64,000 nt of DNA from Pseudomonas alcaligenes (GTDB lineage Bacteria; Pseudomonadota; Gammaproteobacteria; Pseudomonadales; Pseudomonadaceae): assembly GCF_041729615.1 (NCBI RefSeq), contig NZ_CP154874.1:3207501-3271500 (forward strand). Direction: 5' to 3'. The position numbers were made by a program, and so were the translations under genes. Below are positions 28,235 to 40,078 of the stretch, piece after piece. The notes under the pieces are model-generated. The model saw only the letters and a list, made by a program, of their open reading frames with translations. It did no database searches and was not told where the DNA came from. Every line of letters begins with the position of its first letter. Positions within the stretch are counted from its first letter, which is position 1.

Positions 28235-29242
28235 TCAGTCCTTGCGGCGCTTGAGCTGGTCCTTCAGCTGGGTCGGGACCTGGCGGATGATCAGCATGTC
28301 GCGCGCCTCGTCGTATTCGATCTTCGAGCCCAGCAGGTGCGCCTCGAAGCTGATCGACAGGCCCTCGGCGCGCCCGGTGAAACGGCGGAACTGGCTGAGG
28401 GTGCGTTTGTCCGCCGGAAACTCCGGGGCCATGCCGTAGTCCTTGTTGCGGATATGTTCGAAGAAGGCGCGCGGGCGCTCCTCGTCGATCAGCCCGGAAA
28501 GCTCCTCCAGGGTGATTGGCTCGCCCAGCCTGGCCTGGCTGGTGGCGTAGTCGACCAGCGCGTCGGTCTTCTCGCGGGCCTTCTCCTCGGCCAGGTCCTC
28601 GCTCTCGACGAAGTCGCTGAAGGCCTTGAGCAGGGTGCGCGTCTCGCTCGGCGCATCGACACCTTCCTGGCAGCCGATGAAGTCGCGGAAGTAGTCCGAG
28701 ACCTTCTTGCCGTTCTTGCCACGGATGAAGGAGATGTACTGCTTGGACTGCTTGTTGTTCTGCCACTCGCTGATGTTGATGCGCGCGGCCAGGTGCAGCT
28801 GGCCGAGGTCCAGGTGCTTGGCCGGCGCCACGTCCAGCGCCTCGGTCACCGCCACGCCCTCGCTGTGGTGCAGCAGGGCGATGACCAGGTAGTCGGTCAT
28901 GCCCTGCTGGTAGTGGGCGAACAGCACGTGGCCACCGGTGGACAGGTTGGACTCCTCCATCAGCTTCTGCAGCTGCGTCACCGCCTGGCGGCTGAAGGCG
29001 GTGAAGTCCTGCTCGCCGTCCAGGTATTGCTTCAGCCAGCCGCTGAAGGGGTAGGCGCCGGACTCCTCGTGGAACAGGCCCCAGGCCTTGCCCTGCTTGG
29101 CGTTGTAGCTCTCGTTGAGGTCGGCCAGCAGGTTCTCCATGGCCTGCGAGGCGGCCAGTTCGCTGTCGCGGGCGTGCAGCACGGCGGGCGAGCCGTCGGG
29201 CTTCTTGTCGATCAGGTGGACGATGCAATGGCGGATCGGCAT
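28235..29242 (-). CDS. yejK: Nucleoid-associated protein YejK/NdpA
   Basis: 335 residues. Abundant nucleoid-associated protein of the NdpA family. It starts [17 protein letters not shown]; other family blocks are [33 protein letters not shown] and [21 protein letters not shown] 29242 gives the family length and the canonical start. The frame is open for a further 94 codons upstream, which is discussed separately. It is co-transcribed with the PPK2-like gene. Confidence 0.93.
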   Translation of the reverse strand: MPIRHCIVHLIDKKPDGSPAVLHARDSELAASQAMENLLADLNESYNAKQGKAWGLFHEESGAYPFSGWLKQYLDGEQDFTAFSRQAVTQLQKLMEESNLSTGGHVLFAHYQQGMTDYLVIALLHHSEGVAVTEALDVAPAKHLDLGQLHLAARINISEWQNNKQSKQYISFIRGKNGKKVSDYFRDFIGCQEGVDAPSETRTLLKAFSDFVESEDLAEEKAREKTDALVDYATSQARLGEPITLEELSGLIDEERPRAFFEHIRNKDYGMAPEFPADKRTLSQFRRFTGRAEGLSISFEAHLLGSKIEYDEARDMLIIRQVPTQLKDQLKRRKD

Positions 29243-29553
29243 GGGTCGTATTCTTCGCGGTGGTTCGGGGGCGGCAGGGGCGCCGCGGCATGCGCGCAGT
29301 CTACCCGAGTCTGGCCACGGCTTCAGGGGAGCCCTGGCGGTGCCAGCATGGTGCCGCTGTTTTGCTGGCAACTGGCCGTTATCTTCGGTGAACCAGCGCA
29401 ATATTTCGGCAATAAAGAGGAGTGTTTCTTCGCCCTTGCGGTAATCCCTGTCTAGCTTCTCCTGCGTCCACACGACGCAGTAAGGGACGGCCCGCGGCCG
29501 CGCCACAAGCGCTGTCGCATCCATCTGCTCCAGATATGGATTGGAGAAAACCC
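29243..29553. other. 311-bp divergent intergenic region, no confirmed gene
   Basis: Lies between yejK and the aminopeptidase gene. It should contain both promoters, but I could not place -35/-10 boxes with confidence. The minus strand is open in the yejK frame across most of it, with a protein-like stretch near 29390-29480, but there is no ribosome site or homologue I recognise. A ribosome site (GGAG at 29542) serves the gene at 29554. Confidence 0.5.
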
Positions 29554-31155
29554 ATGCCTAACAAGAAGAAACTCTCGCTCGCTGCACTGCTGGCCAGCCT
29601 GGCCACGCCGGCCATGGCCGCCGGCCCTGAAGACCCCGCGCAGTTGTTCGACCGGCTGTGGAGCCCGAGTCGCCTCGGCCCCATGGAGTGTCGCGCCGGG
29701 GTGCTGAACGGCTCGCCGCTGCTACTGCCGCGCTGCATGCAGGCGCAGAAAACCACCGAGCACCTGCAGATGCTCCATGCCGTGGCCCTGGCCAATGGCG
29801 GCAATCGCGCCGCCGGGTTGCCCGGCTACCAGGGCTCGCTGGACTATGTGCGCACCACCCTGGAGGACGCCGGCTACAGCGTCACCCAGCAGGCTTTCCC
29901 GTTCAGCGCCTTCTACCCGCAGGGCCCAGGCGTGCTGCAGGCCCTGGCGCCGACGCCCGCGCAATACGAGTGGGAGGTGGACTTCACCTACCTGTCGCAG
30001 ACCGACGCCGGTGACGTGAGCGCCGCCGTGGCGCCGGTGGACATCGCCCTCGGCCTCGGCAACACCTCCAGCAGCGGTTGCGAAGCCGAGGACTTCGTCG
30101 GCTTCCCGGCCGGTGCCATCGCCTTGCTGCAGCGCGGCACCTGCAACTTCCAGCTGAAGGCGGAGAACGCGGCGGCGGCCGGTGCCAGCGGGGTGGTCAT
30201 CTTCAACCAGGGCGACACCGAGGAGCGCAAGGGCCTGCTCAATGCCACCCTGGGCGATGCCTACGCCGGCGGCATCCCGGTGCTGTTCGTCACCTACGAT
30301 CTGGGCGTGAGCCTGGCGCAGACCGCCGAGCTGCAGCTGCGCATGTTCACCGACGTGGTACGCGAGCGCACCCAGACCTTCAACCTGATCGCCGAGTCGC
30401 GCCACGGCAACCCGGACAACGTGGTGATGGCCGGTGCGCACCTGGACTCGGTGTACGAGGGCGCCGGCATCAACGACAACGGCTCGGGTAGCGCCGCGCT
30501 GCTGGAGCTGGCGGTGCAGATGCGCAAGGTCAGGCCGAAGAACAAGCTGCGCTTCGCCTGGTGGGGCGCCGAGGAGTCGGGACTGGTGGGGTCGACCTAC
30601 TACGTCAGCGAGCTGCCGGCCGAGGAGAAGGCGAAGATCAAGGCCTACCTGAACTTCGACATGATCGCCTCGCCCAACTTCGCCTACTTCATCTATGACG
30701 GCGATGGCTCCGACTTCGGCCTGCAGGGCCCGCCCGGCTCGGCGGCGCTGGAGAAGCTGTTCGAGGAGTACTACAAGCTGCGTGGCCTGCCGTTCGAGGG
30801 CGACGAGATCACCTTCCGCTCCGACTACGCGCAGTTCTTCACCGACGGCATCGCCTTCGGCGGACTGTTCACCGGCGCCGAGGTGCTGAAGACCGAGGAG
30901 CAGGCGGCGCGCTACGGCGGCACCGCCGGCATCGCCCTCGACCCCTGCTACCACGCGGCCTGCGATGATCTCAACAACCTCGACCAGCGGGCCCTGGAGA
31001 TCAATGGCGATGCCATGGCCTTCGTCACCAGCTGGCTGGCGCTGTCGACCAAGGTGGTCGATGACGAGATCGCCGCGAGCCAGGCCGGGCCCAGCCTGAA
31101 GCGCGCCGCCAAGGCCTACGACATCACCCACTGGGGCAAGCACTGGATCAAGTGA
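29554..31155 (+). CDS. Secreted M28-family aminopeptidase with PA domain
   Basis: 533 residues. Resembles the secreted leucine aminopeptidase of P. aeruginosa (PaAP, about 536 residues). The signal peptide ends at AMA (about residue 22). A PA (protease-associated) domain lies at about 150-270. The M28 zinc peptidase domain carries the ligands in order: AGAHLDSV (His), GINDNGSGS (bridging Asp), WWGAEESG (Glu catalyst and ligand), [10 protein letters not shown] (Asp), and a late CYHAACD (His). ATG 29554 has GGAG 8 nt upstream. It probably works outside the cell, and type II export is inferred from PaAP. A strong terminator follows. Confidence 0.9.
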   Translation: MPNKKKLSLAALLASLATPAMAAGPEDPAQLFDRLWSPSRLGPMECRAGVLNGSPLLLPRCMQAQKTTEHLQMLHAVALANGGNRAAGLPGYQGSLDYVRTTLEDAGYSVTQQAFPFSAFYPQGPGVLQALAPTPAQYEWEVDFTYLSQTDAGDVSAAVAPVDIALGLGNTSSSGCEAEDFVGFPAGAIALLQRGTCNFQLKAENAAAAGASGVVIFNQGDTEERKGLLNATLGDAYAGGIPVLFVTYDLGVSLAQTAELQLRMFTDVVRERTQTFNLIAESRHGNPDNVVMAGAHLDSVYEGAGINDNGSGSAALLELAVQMRKVRPKNKLRFAWWGAEESGLVGSTYYVSELPAEEKAKIKAYLNFDMIASPNFAYFIYDGDGSDFGLQGPPGSAALEKLFEEYYKLRGLPFEGDEITFRSDYAQFFTDGIAFGGLFTGAEVLKTEEQAARYGGTAGIALDPCYHAACDDLNNLDQRALEINGDAMAFVTSWLALSTKVVDDEIAASQAGPSLKRAAKAYDITHWGKHWIK

Positions 31156-31171
31156 TCCCGGGCTGCGCCGA

Positions 31172-31205
31172 GGCCCCGCCAGGTTCGTCCTGGCGGGGCT
31201 TTTTC
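31172..31205 (+). terminator. Aminopeptidase terminator
   Basis: GCCCCGCCAGG-TTCG-TCCTGGCGGGGC followed by TTTTT. The converging TAXI gene stops within the T run. Confidence 0.9.
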
Positions 31206-32529
31206 ATGCGCCGGCCAGGCGCCGCTGCTGCACCGCGCGCAGGCGCTCGATCATGTAGCGCAGGTGCATGTGCAGCTCGTACAGCTCGCTGGAGTAAGAC
31301 AGCGGCACCTCGACCTTGGCCAGTTCGTCTTCCAGTTTCTCCAGGCGCGCGATCTCCGCGTCGATATCGCCGTTGAGCTTGCCGCTGTAGAGCTGCTGGT
31401 CGATCTCGCGCAGGTGCTTGTACCAGCGGTAGATGCGCGCGCGGATGCGCCACTGGTAGATCGGGCCGATGGCCTTGAACAGCGGGAACAGCAGGATCAC
31501 CAGGGGAATGGCGAGGATGATGTAGCGGTCGGCCAGCGAGGCGATGCGGAACGGCAGGTAGCGCTGCAGGATCGGCAGGCCCTTGTCGTAGTAGTACTCG
31601 GCCTCGGCCAGGGTCTCCAGCGAGCGCGGCGGGCGCTGCGGGTAGCTGCCGGCCGGATCGAGCAGGCTGCCATCCTTGAGTACCTCGCGCGCGGCTTCGA
31701 GGATCAGCGGGGTGAGCGAGGGGTGGAAGTCCTCGCCGGCCACCAGGGTGGCCACCGGGCCGAGGGTGACGATGTCGCGGTCCGGGCTGTTGTTGGCCAT
31801 GTCCAGCATGCCCTCGCCGACCTGCAGGCGGCTCAGGTAGGGCAGGCGCGCCAGGTAGGCCTCGGTGCGGCGCAGGCTGACCAGGCGCACCCGGGGTTCG
31901 GCGGCCAGGCGCTGGACCAGCGGGTTCTCCGCCGGGCCGACGAAGAAGGCGGCGTCCAGCCGGCCCTCGACCAGCGCGTCGGCGGCGCGGCTGCCGCCCA
32001 GGCTCTGCCAGCCCTTGGGGTAGTCGGCCGGGGTGATGCGGTTGGCGGCGAACAGGGCGGCGGTGACCGCCTGGGTGCCGCTGTCCTCGGCGCCGATGGC
32101 CAGGCGCAGGCGCAGCAGGTCGGAGAGGCGTTCGAACTTCACCTTGCGGCCGGTGAACAGCCACAGCGGCTCGCGGTACATCACGCCGAGGCCGAGCAGC
32201 CGGGCGCGCGCCTCGGCGTCCAGGGTCAGCTCCTGGCCGCTCTGCACCAGGGCCAGCTCCACTTCGCCGGCGCCCAGCTTGGCCAGGTTGTCGCGCGAGC
32301 CCTGGCTCGGCACCAGCTCCAGCTCGAAGCCCTGCTCGGCCAGCTCGGCGCGCAGGCGCTCGGCGAAGGCGTGGTAGCCGCCGCCCTCGGCGCCGGTGGC
32401 CAGGCGCGCGTGCATCGGCGGCGGCGGCGCGACGAAGTAGAACAGCGCGCCGACCAGGCCGGCGATCACCGGCACCAGCCACAGGTTGGCGAGGATGAGG
32501 ATTTTCAGGTCGCGGAGAATGCGGCGCAT
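31204..32529 (-). CDS. TAXI-family solute-binding protein, membrane anchored
   Basis: 441 residues. A TAXI-type binding domain (about 38-330; ARLATGAEGGGYHAFAERLR and AIGAEDSGTQAVTAALFAA are the family blocks) sits between two membrane segments, about 14-34 and 336-351. About 90 cytoplasmic, charged, coiled-coil-prone residues follow (EIARLEKLEDELAKVEV). Normal TAXI proteins are soluble periplasmic receptors of TRAP transporters, but no TRAP permease gene is nearby. The topology suggests a sensor or receptor, which is inference. The neighbouring yjeH-like gene is on the same strand, 47 bp upstream. Confidence 0.83.
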   Translation of the reverse strand: MRRILRDLKILILANLWLVPVIAGLVGALFYFVAPPPPMHARLATGAEGGGYHAFAERLRAELAEQGFELELVPSQGSRDNLAKLGAGEVELALVQSGQELTLDAEARARLLGLGVMYREPLWLFTGRKVKFERLSDLLRLRLAIGAEDSGTQAVTAALFAANRITPADYPKGWQSLGGSRAADALVEGRLDAAFFVGPAENPLVQRLAAEPRVRLVSLRRTEAYLARLPYLSRLQVGEGMLDMANNSPDRDIVTLGPVATLVAGEDFHPSLTPLILEAAREVLKDGSLLDPAGSYPQRPPRSLETLAEAEYYYDKGLPILQRYLPFRIASLADRYIILAIPLVILLFPLFKAIGPIYQWRIRARIYRWYKHLREIDQQLYSGKLNGDIDAEIARLEKLEDELAKVEVPLSYSSELYELHMHLRYMIERLRAVQQRRLAGA

Positions 32530-32576
32530 GGTCGGTCCTTGAGGCTATCCCAATGGGCAGGATAGCCGGAACCGCC

Positions 32577-33842
32577 TCAGCTCTGCAGGCTGGCCTGTGT
32601 GCCGCGGCGAGTGCGCCAGTGATCCAGCAGGGCGATCACGGCCAGCAGGCCGAGGGCATACAGCGCGTCGATACCCAGTGCCAGCAGCACCAGCGCGCAG
32701 AGCAGGGCGCTGAACGCCGCGAGCCAGCGCCAGATGCCGCGCAGCAGCACCACGCCGGCGCCCATGCTGAGCAGATAGACCAGGATGAAGTTGCCGTTGG
32801 CATAGCGGATCAGGTCGTCCACCGACAGCTGCAGCACGGCGGCCAGGCCTGCGCACAGGGCACAGATCGCCACCACCAGCAGCAGCGCCGGGCCGGGCAC
32901 GCCGTGGTGGTTGCGCGCGGCCAGCGGCGCCGGCAGCTTGCCCTCGTCGGCCAGGCTCCAGATCAGCCGGGCGAAGCCCTGCACGTAGACGTTCATCGAG
33001 GCGAAGCAGGCCAGGTAGCCGACCAGCGCCACCAGCCAGCCGGCGCGGTCGCCCAGCAGCAGGTGCATCAGGCGCGGCAGCGAGGCGGCGTCGCTGTGCT
33101 CGTCGCCGTACACGCCGAAGCTCAGCACCGCCACCGAGAAGGCCCAGTACACCAGGCCGGCCAGCAGCACGCCGAGCAGCAGGGCCAGGGGGAAGTCGCG
33201 CTGCGGGCGGCGGAATTCCTCGCCCAGGTGGGTGAAGGCCTCGATGCCGACGAAGCACCAGAACATCACGCCCAGCGCGGCGGGGATCAGCGGCCAGGTG
33301 TCGCCGATCTCCGGCAGCAGCGGCTGGCTGACCAGCGGCAGCTCGCCCACCCACCAGACCAGGGCGACGGTGCCGATGATCGCCAGGGCGATCAGCCCCT
33401 GCACCAGGCCGCTGGCGCGCGCTGGGCGCTGGCCGAGCAGGAGCATGGCAGCCAGGGTGGCGAGCTGGATCAGCAGCGCTTCGCCGCGGCCCACCGGCAG
33501 CACGGCCTGCCAGAAGCCGGTGGCGATGTTCAGCGCGGCGGGCAGGCCGACCGGCAGCACGGCGAGGAACAGGAAGGCGATCAGCCGCTCGCTGCGCGCG
33601 CCGAAGGCGCGCCCGATCAGGTGCGGCGCGCCGCCGGCGTGGGGGAAGCGGCGGCCCAGCTGGGCGAAGGTGAAGGCCACCGGCAGCACCAGGGCGATGA
33701 GGATCAGCCAGGCCCACAGCGAGGCCTGGCCGGCGGCGGTTGCGGCCAGCGCCGGCACCACGAAGATGCCGGTGCCCAGTAGCGAGGTGCTGAGCAGGCC
33801 GATGCCCTGCAGCAGGCCCAGTTCCTTGTTCAGACGGCTCAT
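32577..33842 (-). CDS. yjeH: APC-family amino acid exporter, YjeH-like
   Basis: 421 residues with about 12 membrane helices. Matches the L-methionine/branched-chain amino acid exporter YjeH: the start MSRLNKELGLLQGIGLLSTSLLGTGIFVVPALAA is split here only by family variation, and an internal GVMFWCFVGIEAFTHLGEEF block is typical. The Met at 33842 fits the family start; a further in-frame ATG at 33878 adds 12 residues and is not favoured. It is divergent from an Lrp/AsnC regulator, a usual pairing for amino acid exporters. Confidence 0.88.
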   Translation of the reverse strand: MSRLNKELGLLQGIGLLSTSLLGTGIFVVPALAATAAGQASLWAWLILIALVLPVAFTFAQLGRRFPHAGGAPHLIGRAFGARSERLIAFLFLAVLPVGLPAALNIATGFWQAVLPVGRGEALLIQLATLAAMLLLGQRPARASGLVQGLIALAIIGTVALVWWVGELPLVSQPLLPEIGDTWPLIPAALGVMFWCFVGIEAFTHLGEEFRRPQRDFPLALLLGVLLAGLVYWAFSVAVLSFGVYGDEHSDAASLPRLMHLLLGDRAGWLVALVGYLACFASMNVYVQGFARLIWSLADEGKLPAPLAARNHHGVPGPALLLVVAICALCAGLAAVLQLSVDDLIRYANGNFILVYLLSMGAGVVLLRGIWRWLAAFSALLCALVLLALGIDALYALGLLAVIALLDHWRTRRGTQASLQS

Positions 33843-33958
33843 GAGGTATGCTCGTGCGATCCTTTTCGATCCCGCCATGTTAAGCGCGCCGCCGCGGCCA
33901 GGTTGCCGCCGATCGCCGGCAAACTGGCGGAATCGCCCGTCAGATCGCCGGAGCCTTC

Positions 33959-34378
33959 GTGGACAAGTTCGACCGTCAGATTCTCGCCCTGCTGCGCAGC
34001 GACGCGCGCACCTCCGTCAGCCAGATCGCCCGCGAGGTCAGCCTGTCGCGCTCGGCGGTGGGCGAGCGCATCCGCCAGCTGGAGCAGGCCGGGATCATCC
34101 GCGGCTACCACGCCCGCGTGGTGGAGGCGCAAGGCACGGCGGTTAAGGCCTTCCTCGAACTCTTCTACAGCAATGGCCGCTGCCAGGACTACGTCGAACG
34201 CATGCGCGCCCATCCGGAGATCCGCCAGTGCTGTGGCATCAGCGGCGAGACCGACATGCTGGTGCAGGTGGAGGCGGCGAGCATGGCGCGCCTGGCCGAG
34301 ATCCGCGGCGAGATCGAGAACTACCCCGGCATGCAGCGGGTGAAGACCCACATGGTGGTCAACGAATGGCCGATGTGA
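33959..34378 (+). CDS. Lrp/AsnC-family transcriptional regulator
   Basis: 139 residues. N-terminal helix-turn-helix (DKFDRQILALLRSDARTSVS, then LSRSAVGERIRQLEQAGIIRG) and a C-terminal RAM ligand-binding domain (about 65-139). The GTG start at 33959 has GGAG 5 nt upstream. It is divergent from the YjeH-like exporter and is the obvious candidate to control it in response to an amino acid. It is a little shorter than Lrp (164). Confidence 0.9.
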   Translation: MDKFDRQILALLRSDARTSVSQIAREVSLSRSAVGERIRQLEQAGIIRGYHARVVEAQGTAVKAFLELFYSNGRCQDYVERMRAHPEIRQCCGISGETDMLVQVEAASMARLAEIRGEIENYPGMQRVKTHMVVNEWPM

Positions 34379-34380
34379 GG

Positions 34381-34409
34381 CTGTAACCGCGGCTTCATCA
34401 ACCTTTCAC
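34381..34409 (+). promoter_or_regulatory. Possible PHO box
   Basis: Three 7-mers at exact 11-bp spacing, CTGTAAC-CGCG-GCTTCAT-CAAC-CTTTCAC, resemble the PhoB half-site CTGTCAT (5, 4 and 5 matches of 7). It lies 58 bp upstream of the secreted beta-propeller gene. Similar weak matches can occur by chance. Confidence 0.35.
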
Positions 34410-34466
34410 ACGGCCCGTGGAGACTGCGGCGGTTCATCCGACCAACCCGCACAAGGAACTCTCCAC

Positions 34467-35834
<1,368 letters not shown>

Positions 35835-35852
35835 CGCAGCGGGCCTGCACGG

Positions 35853-35880
35853 GAGCCGCCCTTCGGGGCGGCTCTTGCGT
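35853..35880 (+). terminator. Terminator after the propeller gene
   Basis: GAGCCGCCC-TTCG-GGGCGGCTC followed by TTGCGTTT. It lies between converging genes. Confidence 0.8.
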
Positions 35881-35888
35881 TTACGCGC

Positions 35889-36689
35889 TCAGGGCAGGAC
35901 CACGGCCTGCTCGGCGCCGTCCTCGGTGAGCATGTACTTGCCCGCCTGCAGGTCATGGAAGTAGCGGTCGTAGCGGCCGCTGCTGCGGAACTCGCGCAGG
36001 CGCTGGTTGAAGCGCTGCACCAGTGCCTCGCTGCCGGCCAGGCGCTTGGGTAGCATCAGGTAGCTCTGGTTGACCAGCAGCGGTTTGGGATGATGGGTGA
36101 TGCGCGCCCGCTCGGCCGGGGTGAACTGGCTGCGCAGGGCGGCGTAGCCGACGTTGAGCTCCTGCGGGTAGAGCACGATGCGCTCCTTGAGCAGTTTCTC
36201 GAAGTTCTGCTGGTCGCTGGAGACCCGCTCCATGCGCACCTTGCCGCGTGCCAGGAAGGCATCGAAGGCCGGCCCGTAGCTGTATTCCAGGCCGCCGCCG
36301 AGGGTCATGCCGGTGAGGTCGTCGAAGCGCTGCCAGTCGAAGGGCATGGACTTGAGGTGGAAGAACACGAACTGCTCGTTCAGCAGCGGCTCGCTGAACA
36401 GGAAGTCGGCCTCGCGCTCGCCCTTGTGCATCCAAACGCCGGTGGCGTCGAACTTGCCGGCGGCGGCCTCCGAGTAGGCGCGCGGCCAGGGCAGGAAGCG
36501 GAAGTTGACCTTGTAGCCTTCCGCGGCGAACAGGTCGCTGATGATGTGGGCCATCACGCCGTTGTGGCGCTGGTCGGTGGACAGGTAGGGCGGCCAGTCG
36601 CCGACGCTGATCTGCAGCTCGCGCGGCTGCGCCTGGGCGCTCAGCCCCCAGCACAGGCAGCAGATGGTCAGCAGCATTGTCCAGCGCAT
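35889..36689 (-). CDS. Extracytoplasmic solute-binding protein (family 3 type)
   Basis: 266 residues. The signal peptide ends at AQA (about residue 20), and the rest is a periplasmic-binding-protein fold of the amino-acid (SBP_bac_3) type: LQISVGDWPPYL at the start, VNFRFLPWPRAYSEAAAGKFDATG, and a late LVQRFNQRLREFRSSGRYDRYF. No permease or ATPase genes are adjacent, so it may be an orphan receptor. ATG 36689 has GAGGAG upstream; longer frames run into rlmF and are rejected. Confidence 0.83.
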   Translation of the reverse strand: MRWTMLLTICCLCWGLSAQAQPRELQISVGDWPPYLSTDQRHNGVMAHIISDLFAAEGYKVNFRFLPWPRAYSEAAAGKFDATGVWMHKGEREADFLFSEPLLNEQFVFFHLKSMPFDWQRFDDLTGMTLGGGLEYSYGPAFDAFLARGKVRMERVSSDQQNFEKLLKERIVLYPQELNVGYAALRSQFTPAERARITHHPKPLLVNQSYLMLPKRLAGSEALVQRFNQRLREFRSSGRYDRYFHDLQAGKYMLTEDGAEQAVVLP

Positions 36690-36738
36690 GGGCACTCCTC
36701 GGCTCCCGGCGGTCTCCGCTCTTACAGCCCTAGCATAG

Positions 36739-37731
36739 TCATCCCGCATTCGCGCCGGCGCAAGCACCCAGCCAGGTGCGACGGGCGGCGACCTCGTGGA
36801 AGGTCCAGGCGACGAAGCGGCTCTGCTTGTTGCCCTGGGCCATGTCCACCTGGCGCACTTCCAGCGCACCGGCCTGTTGCAGCGCCGCCTTCAGCAGCGC
36901 CAGGTTGGCGGCCTTGGACACCAGGCTGCTGAACCACAGCACCTGGCCGGCCACGGCCGCGCTCTCGCGCGCCATGCGGCGCAGGAAGGCCGCCTCACCG
37001 CCTGCGCACCACAGCTCGTTGCTCTGCCCGCCGAAGTTGAGCACCGGCAGCTTGCGCCTGGGGTCGAGCTTGCCGAGGTTCCTCCACTTGCGCGTGCTGC
37101 CGCTGGCCGCCTCGGCGGCCGAGGCATGGAAGGGCGGGTTGCACAGGGTCAGGGCGAAGCGCTCGTCGGCTGCCAGCAGGCCCTGGAAGATGTGCCGGTC
37201 ATCGGGCTGCCGGCGCAGTTCGATGGCCTCGCCCAGGCCGTTGGCCTGCACGATTTGGCGCGCCGAATCGAGTGCCCGCGCGTCGATGTCCGAGCCGAGG
37301 AAGCGCCAGCCGTAGTCGCTGTGGCCGAGCAGCGGGTAGATGCAGTTGGCCCCGCAGCCCACATCCAGCACGCGCACTCCGGCGCCGCGCGGGATGACCC
37401 CGGCGTTGCCCTCGGCCAGCAGGTCGGCCAGGCCGTGCAGGTAGTCGGCGCGGCCGGGGATCGGCGGGCACAGGTAGCCCGGCGGGATGTCCCAGTGGCG
37501 GATGCCGTACAGCTGGCGCAGCAGGGCGCGGTTGAACACCCGCACCGCCTCGGGGTCAGCGAAGTCGATGCTCTGCTTGCCATAGGGGTTGAGGATGACG
37601 AAGCGGCCCAGCTCCGGGCTGCTCTCGATCAACCTGGGGAAGTCGTAGCGACCCTGGTGGCGGTTGCGCGGGTGCAGCTGGCCCTTGACGACTGCCTTGG
37701 GCTGGCGCGGCGGCGGGTTCTTCTGACGCAT
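36739..37731 (-). CDS. rlmF: 23S rRNA (adenine(1618)-N6)-methyltransferase
   Basis: 330 residues. Methylates A1618 of 23S rRNA. The N-terminus [23 protein letters not shown] is the hallmark of the family; the SAM site is [16 protein letters not shown] near residue 116, and the adenine-binding NPPF is in [13 protein letters not shown] 37731 gives the family length. The frame continues far upstream but overlaps other genes there. Confidence 0.94.
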   Translation of the reverse strand: MRQKNPPPRQPKAVVKGQLHPRNRHQGRYDFPRLIESSPELGRFVILNPYGKQSIDFADPEAVRVFNRALLRQLYGIRHWDIPPGYLCPPIPGRADYLHGLADLLAEGNAGVIPRGAGVRVLDVGCGANCIYPLLGHSDYGWRFLGSDIDARALDSARQIVQANGLGEAIELRRQPDDRHIFQGLLAADERFALTLCNPPFHASAAEAASGSTRKWRNLGKLDPRRKLPVLNFGGQSNELWCAGGEAAFLRRMARESAAVAGQVLWFSSLVSKAANLALLKAALQQAGALEVRQVDMAQGNKQSRFVAWTFHEVAARRTWLGACAGANAG

Positions 37732-37769
37732 GGTGACTGCTTCGGCGGGCGAGGGGGCGGCATTGTCCG

Positions 37770-38977
<1,208 letters not shown>

Positions 38978-39021
38978 CTACCTCGTTTGCCTTTACTACA
39001 GGCTACGCTCTCGACGAATTC

Positions 39022-39044
39022 TGTACAAACACTTGTCTTGTACA
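39022..39044. promoter_or_regulatory. TGTACA direct repeat, CarH/LitR-like operator
   Basis: TGTACA at 39022-39027 and 39039-39044, 17 bp apart start to start. Each half is itself a palindrome, and the box sits centrally between two divergent units. Light/B12-responsive MerR regulators of pseudomonads bind paired TGTACA-type sites with a spacer of about this size. On the minus strand TTGTAC, 17 bp and TAGCCT could form a promoter for the FAD gene. No such regulator gene lies in the window. Confidence 0.55.
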
Positions 39045-39172
39045 GCTATGTTCGGTTCCAATCGCGAACCTGCTGAAACTGCGACGTCAGGTCCGGGCGG
39101 ACAAGGCACGTGCCTGCGTCATACTTCAGACTAGGGCGAGACTGGTGGTTAGCGCCATGCGAGGAGGATGCC

Positions 39173-40078
39173 ATGCACATATTGCTGACCGGCGGTACGG
39201 GTCTGATCGGCCGCGCGCTGTGCCGGCACTGGCTGGCCGCGGGCCACAGCCTGACCGTGTGGAGCCGCAGGCCGGAGCAGGTGAGCCAACTCTGTGGCGC
39301 AGCGGTGCGTGGCATCGCGCGGCTGGAGGAATATGGCGACGCCCCCCTGGACGCCGTGATCAACCTGGCCGGCGCGCCGATCGCCGACCGCCACTGGACG
39401 CACAAGCGCAAGGCCCTGCTGTGGGCCAGCCGGATCAGCCTCACCGAACAGCTGCTGGCCTGGCTGGAGGCGCGCACGCAGCGCCCGCGGGTGCTGATCT
39501 CCGGCTCGGCCGTGGGCTGGTATGGCGATGGCGGCGAGCGCGAGCTGCACGAGAGCGATGCGCCGGTCTGTGAGGACTTCGCCGCCCAGCTGTGTGGCGC
39601 CTGGGAGGAGACCGCGCAGCGCGCCGAGGCCCTCGGCATCCGCGTGGTGCTGCTGCGCACCGGGCTGGTGCTGGCGCCTGATGGCGGCTTCCTCAAGCGC
39701 CTGCTGCTGCCGTTCCGCCTGGGCCTGGGCGGGCCGATCGGCAACGGCCGGCAGTGGATGCCGTGGATTCATCTGCAGGATGAAATTGGCCTGATCGATT
39801 TTCTCTTGCGGCGGGAGGGCGCCAGCGGTCCCTATAATGCCTGCGCGCCGCAGCCGGTGCGCAACCGCGACTTCGCCCGCGCCCTGGGCCGGGCCCTGCA
39901 TAGCCCGGCCATCCTGCCGGTGCCGGCCCTGGCGCTCAAGCTGGGCCTGGGCGAGCTCTCCGAGCTGCTCCTGGGCGGGCAGAAGACCCTGCCGCAGCGC
40001 GCCCTGCAGGACGGCTACGCATTCCGCTTCACCGACATCGACTCGGCCCTGGCCGACATCCTCAAGGACAACGCATGA
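39173..40078 (+). CDS. TIGR01777-family NAD-dependent epimerase/SDR protein
   Basis: 301 residues. Extended SDR fold: [20 protein letters not shown] nucleotide loop, [13 protein letters not shown] (family-specific), the late [30 protein letters not shown] block, and a C-terminal DUF1731-like end. No reaction is established for the family. ATG 39173 follows a strong GAGGAGG ribosome site. Its stop overlaps the hemH start (40075-40078), so it forms an operon with hemH, divergent from the FAD oxidoreductase. Confidence 0.9.
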   Translation: MHILLTGGTGLIGRALCRHWLAAGHSLTVWSRRPEQVSQLCGAAVRGIARLEEYGDAPLDAVINLAGAPIADRHWTHKRKALLWASRISLTEQLLAWLEARTQRPRVLISGSAVGWYGDGGERELHESDAPVCEDFAAQLCGAWEETAQRAEALGIRVVLLRTGLVLAPDGGFLKRLLLPFRLGLGGPIGNGRQWMPWIHLQDEIGLIDFLLRREGASGPYNACAPQPVRNRDFARALGRALHSPAILPVPALALKLGLGELSELLLGGQKTLPQRALQDGYAFRFTDIDSALADILKDNA

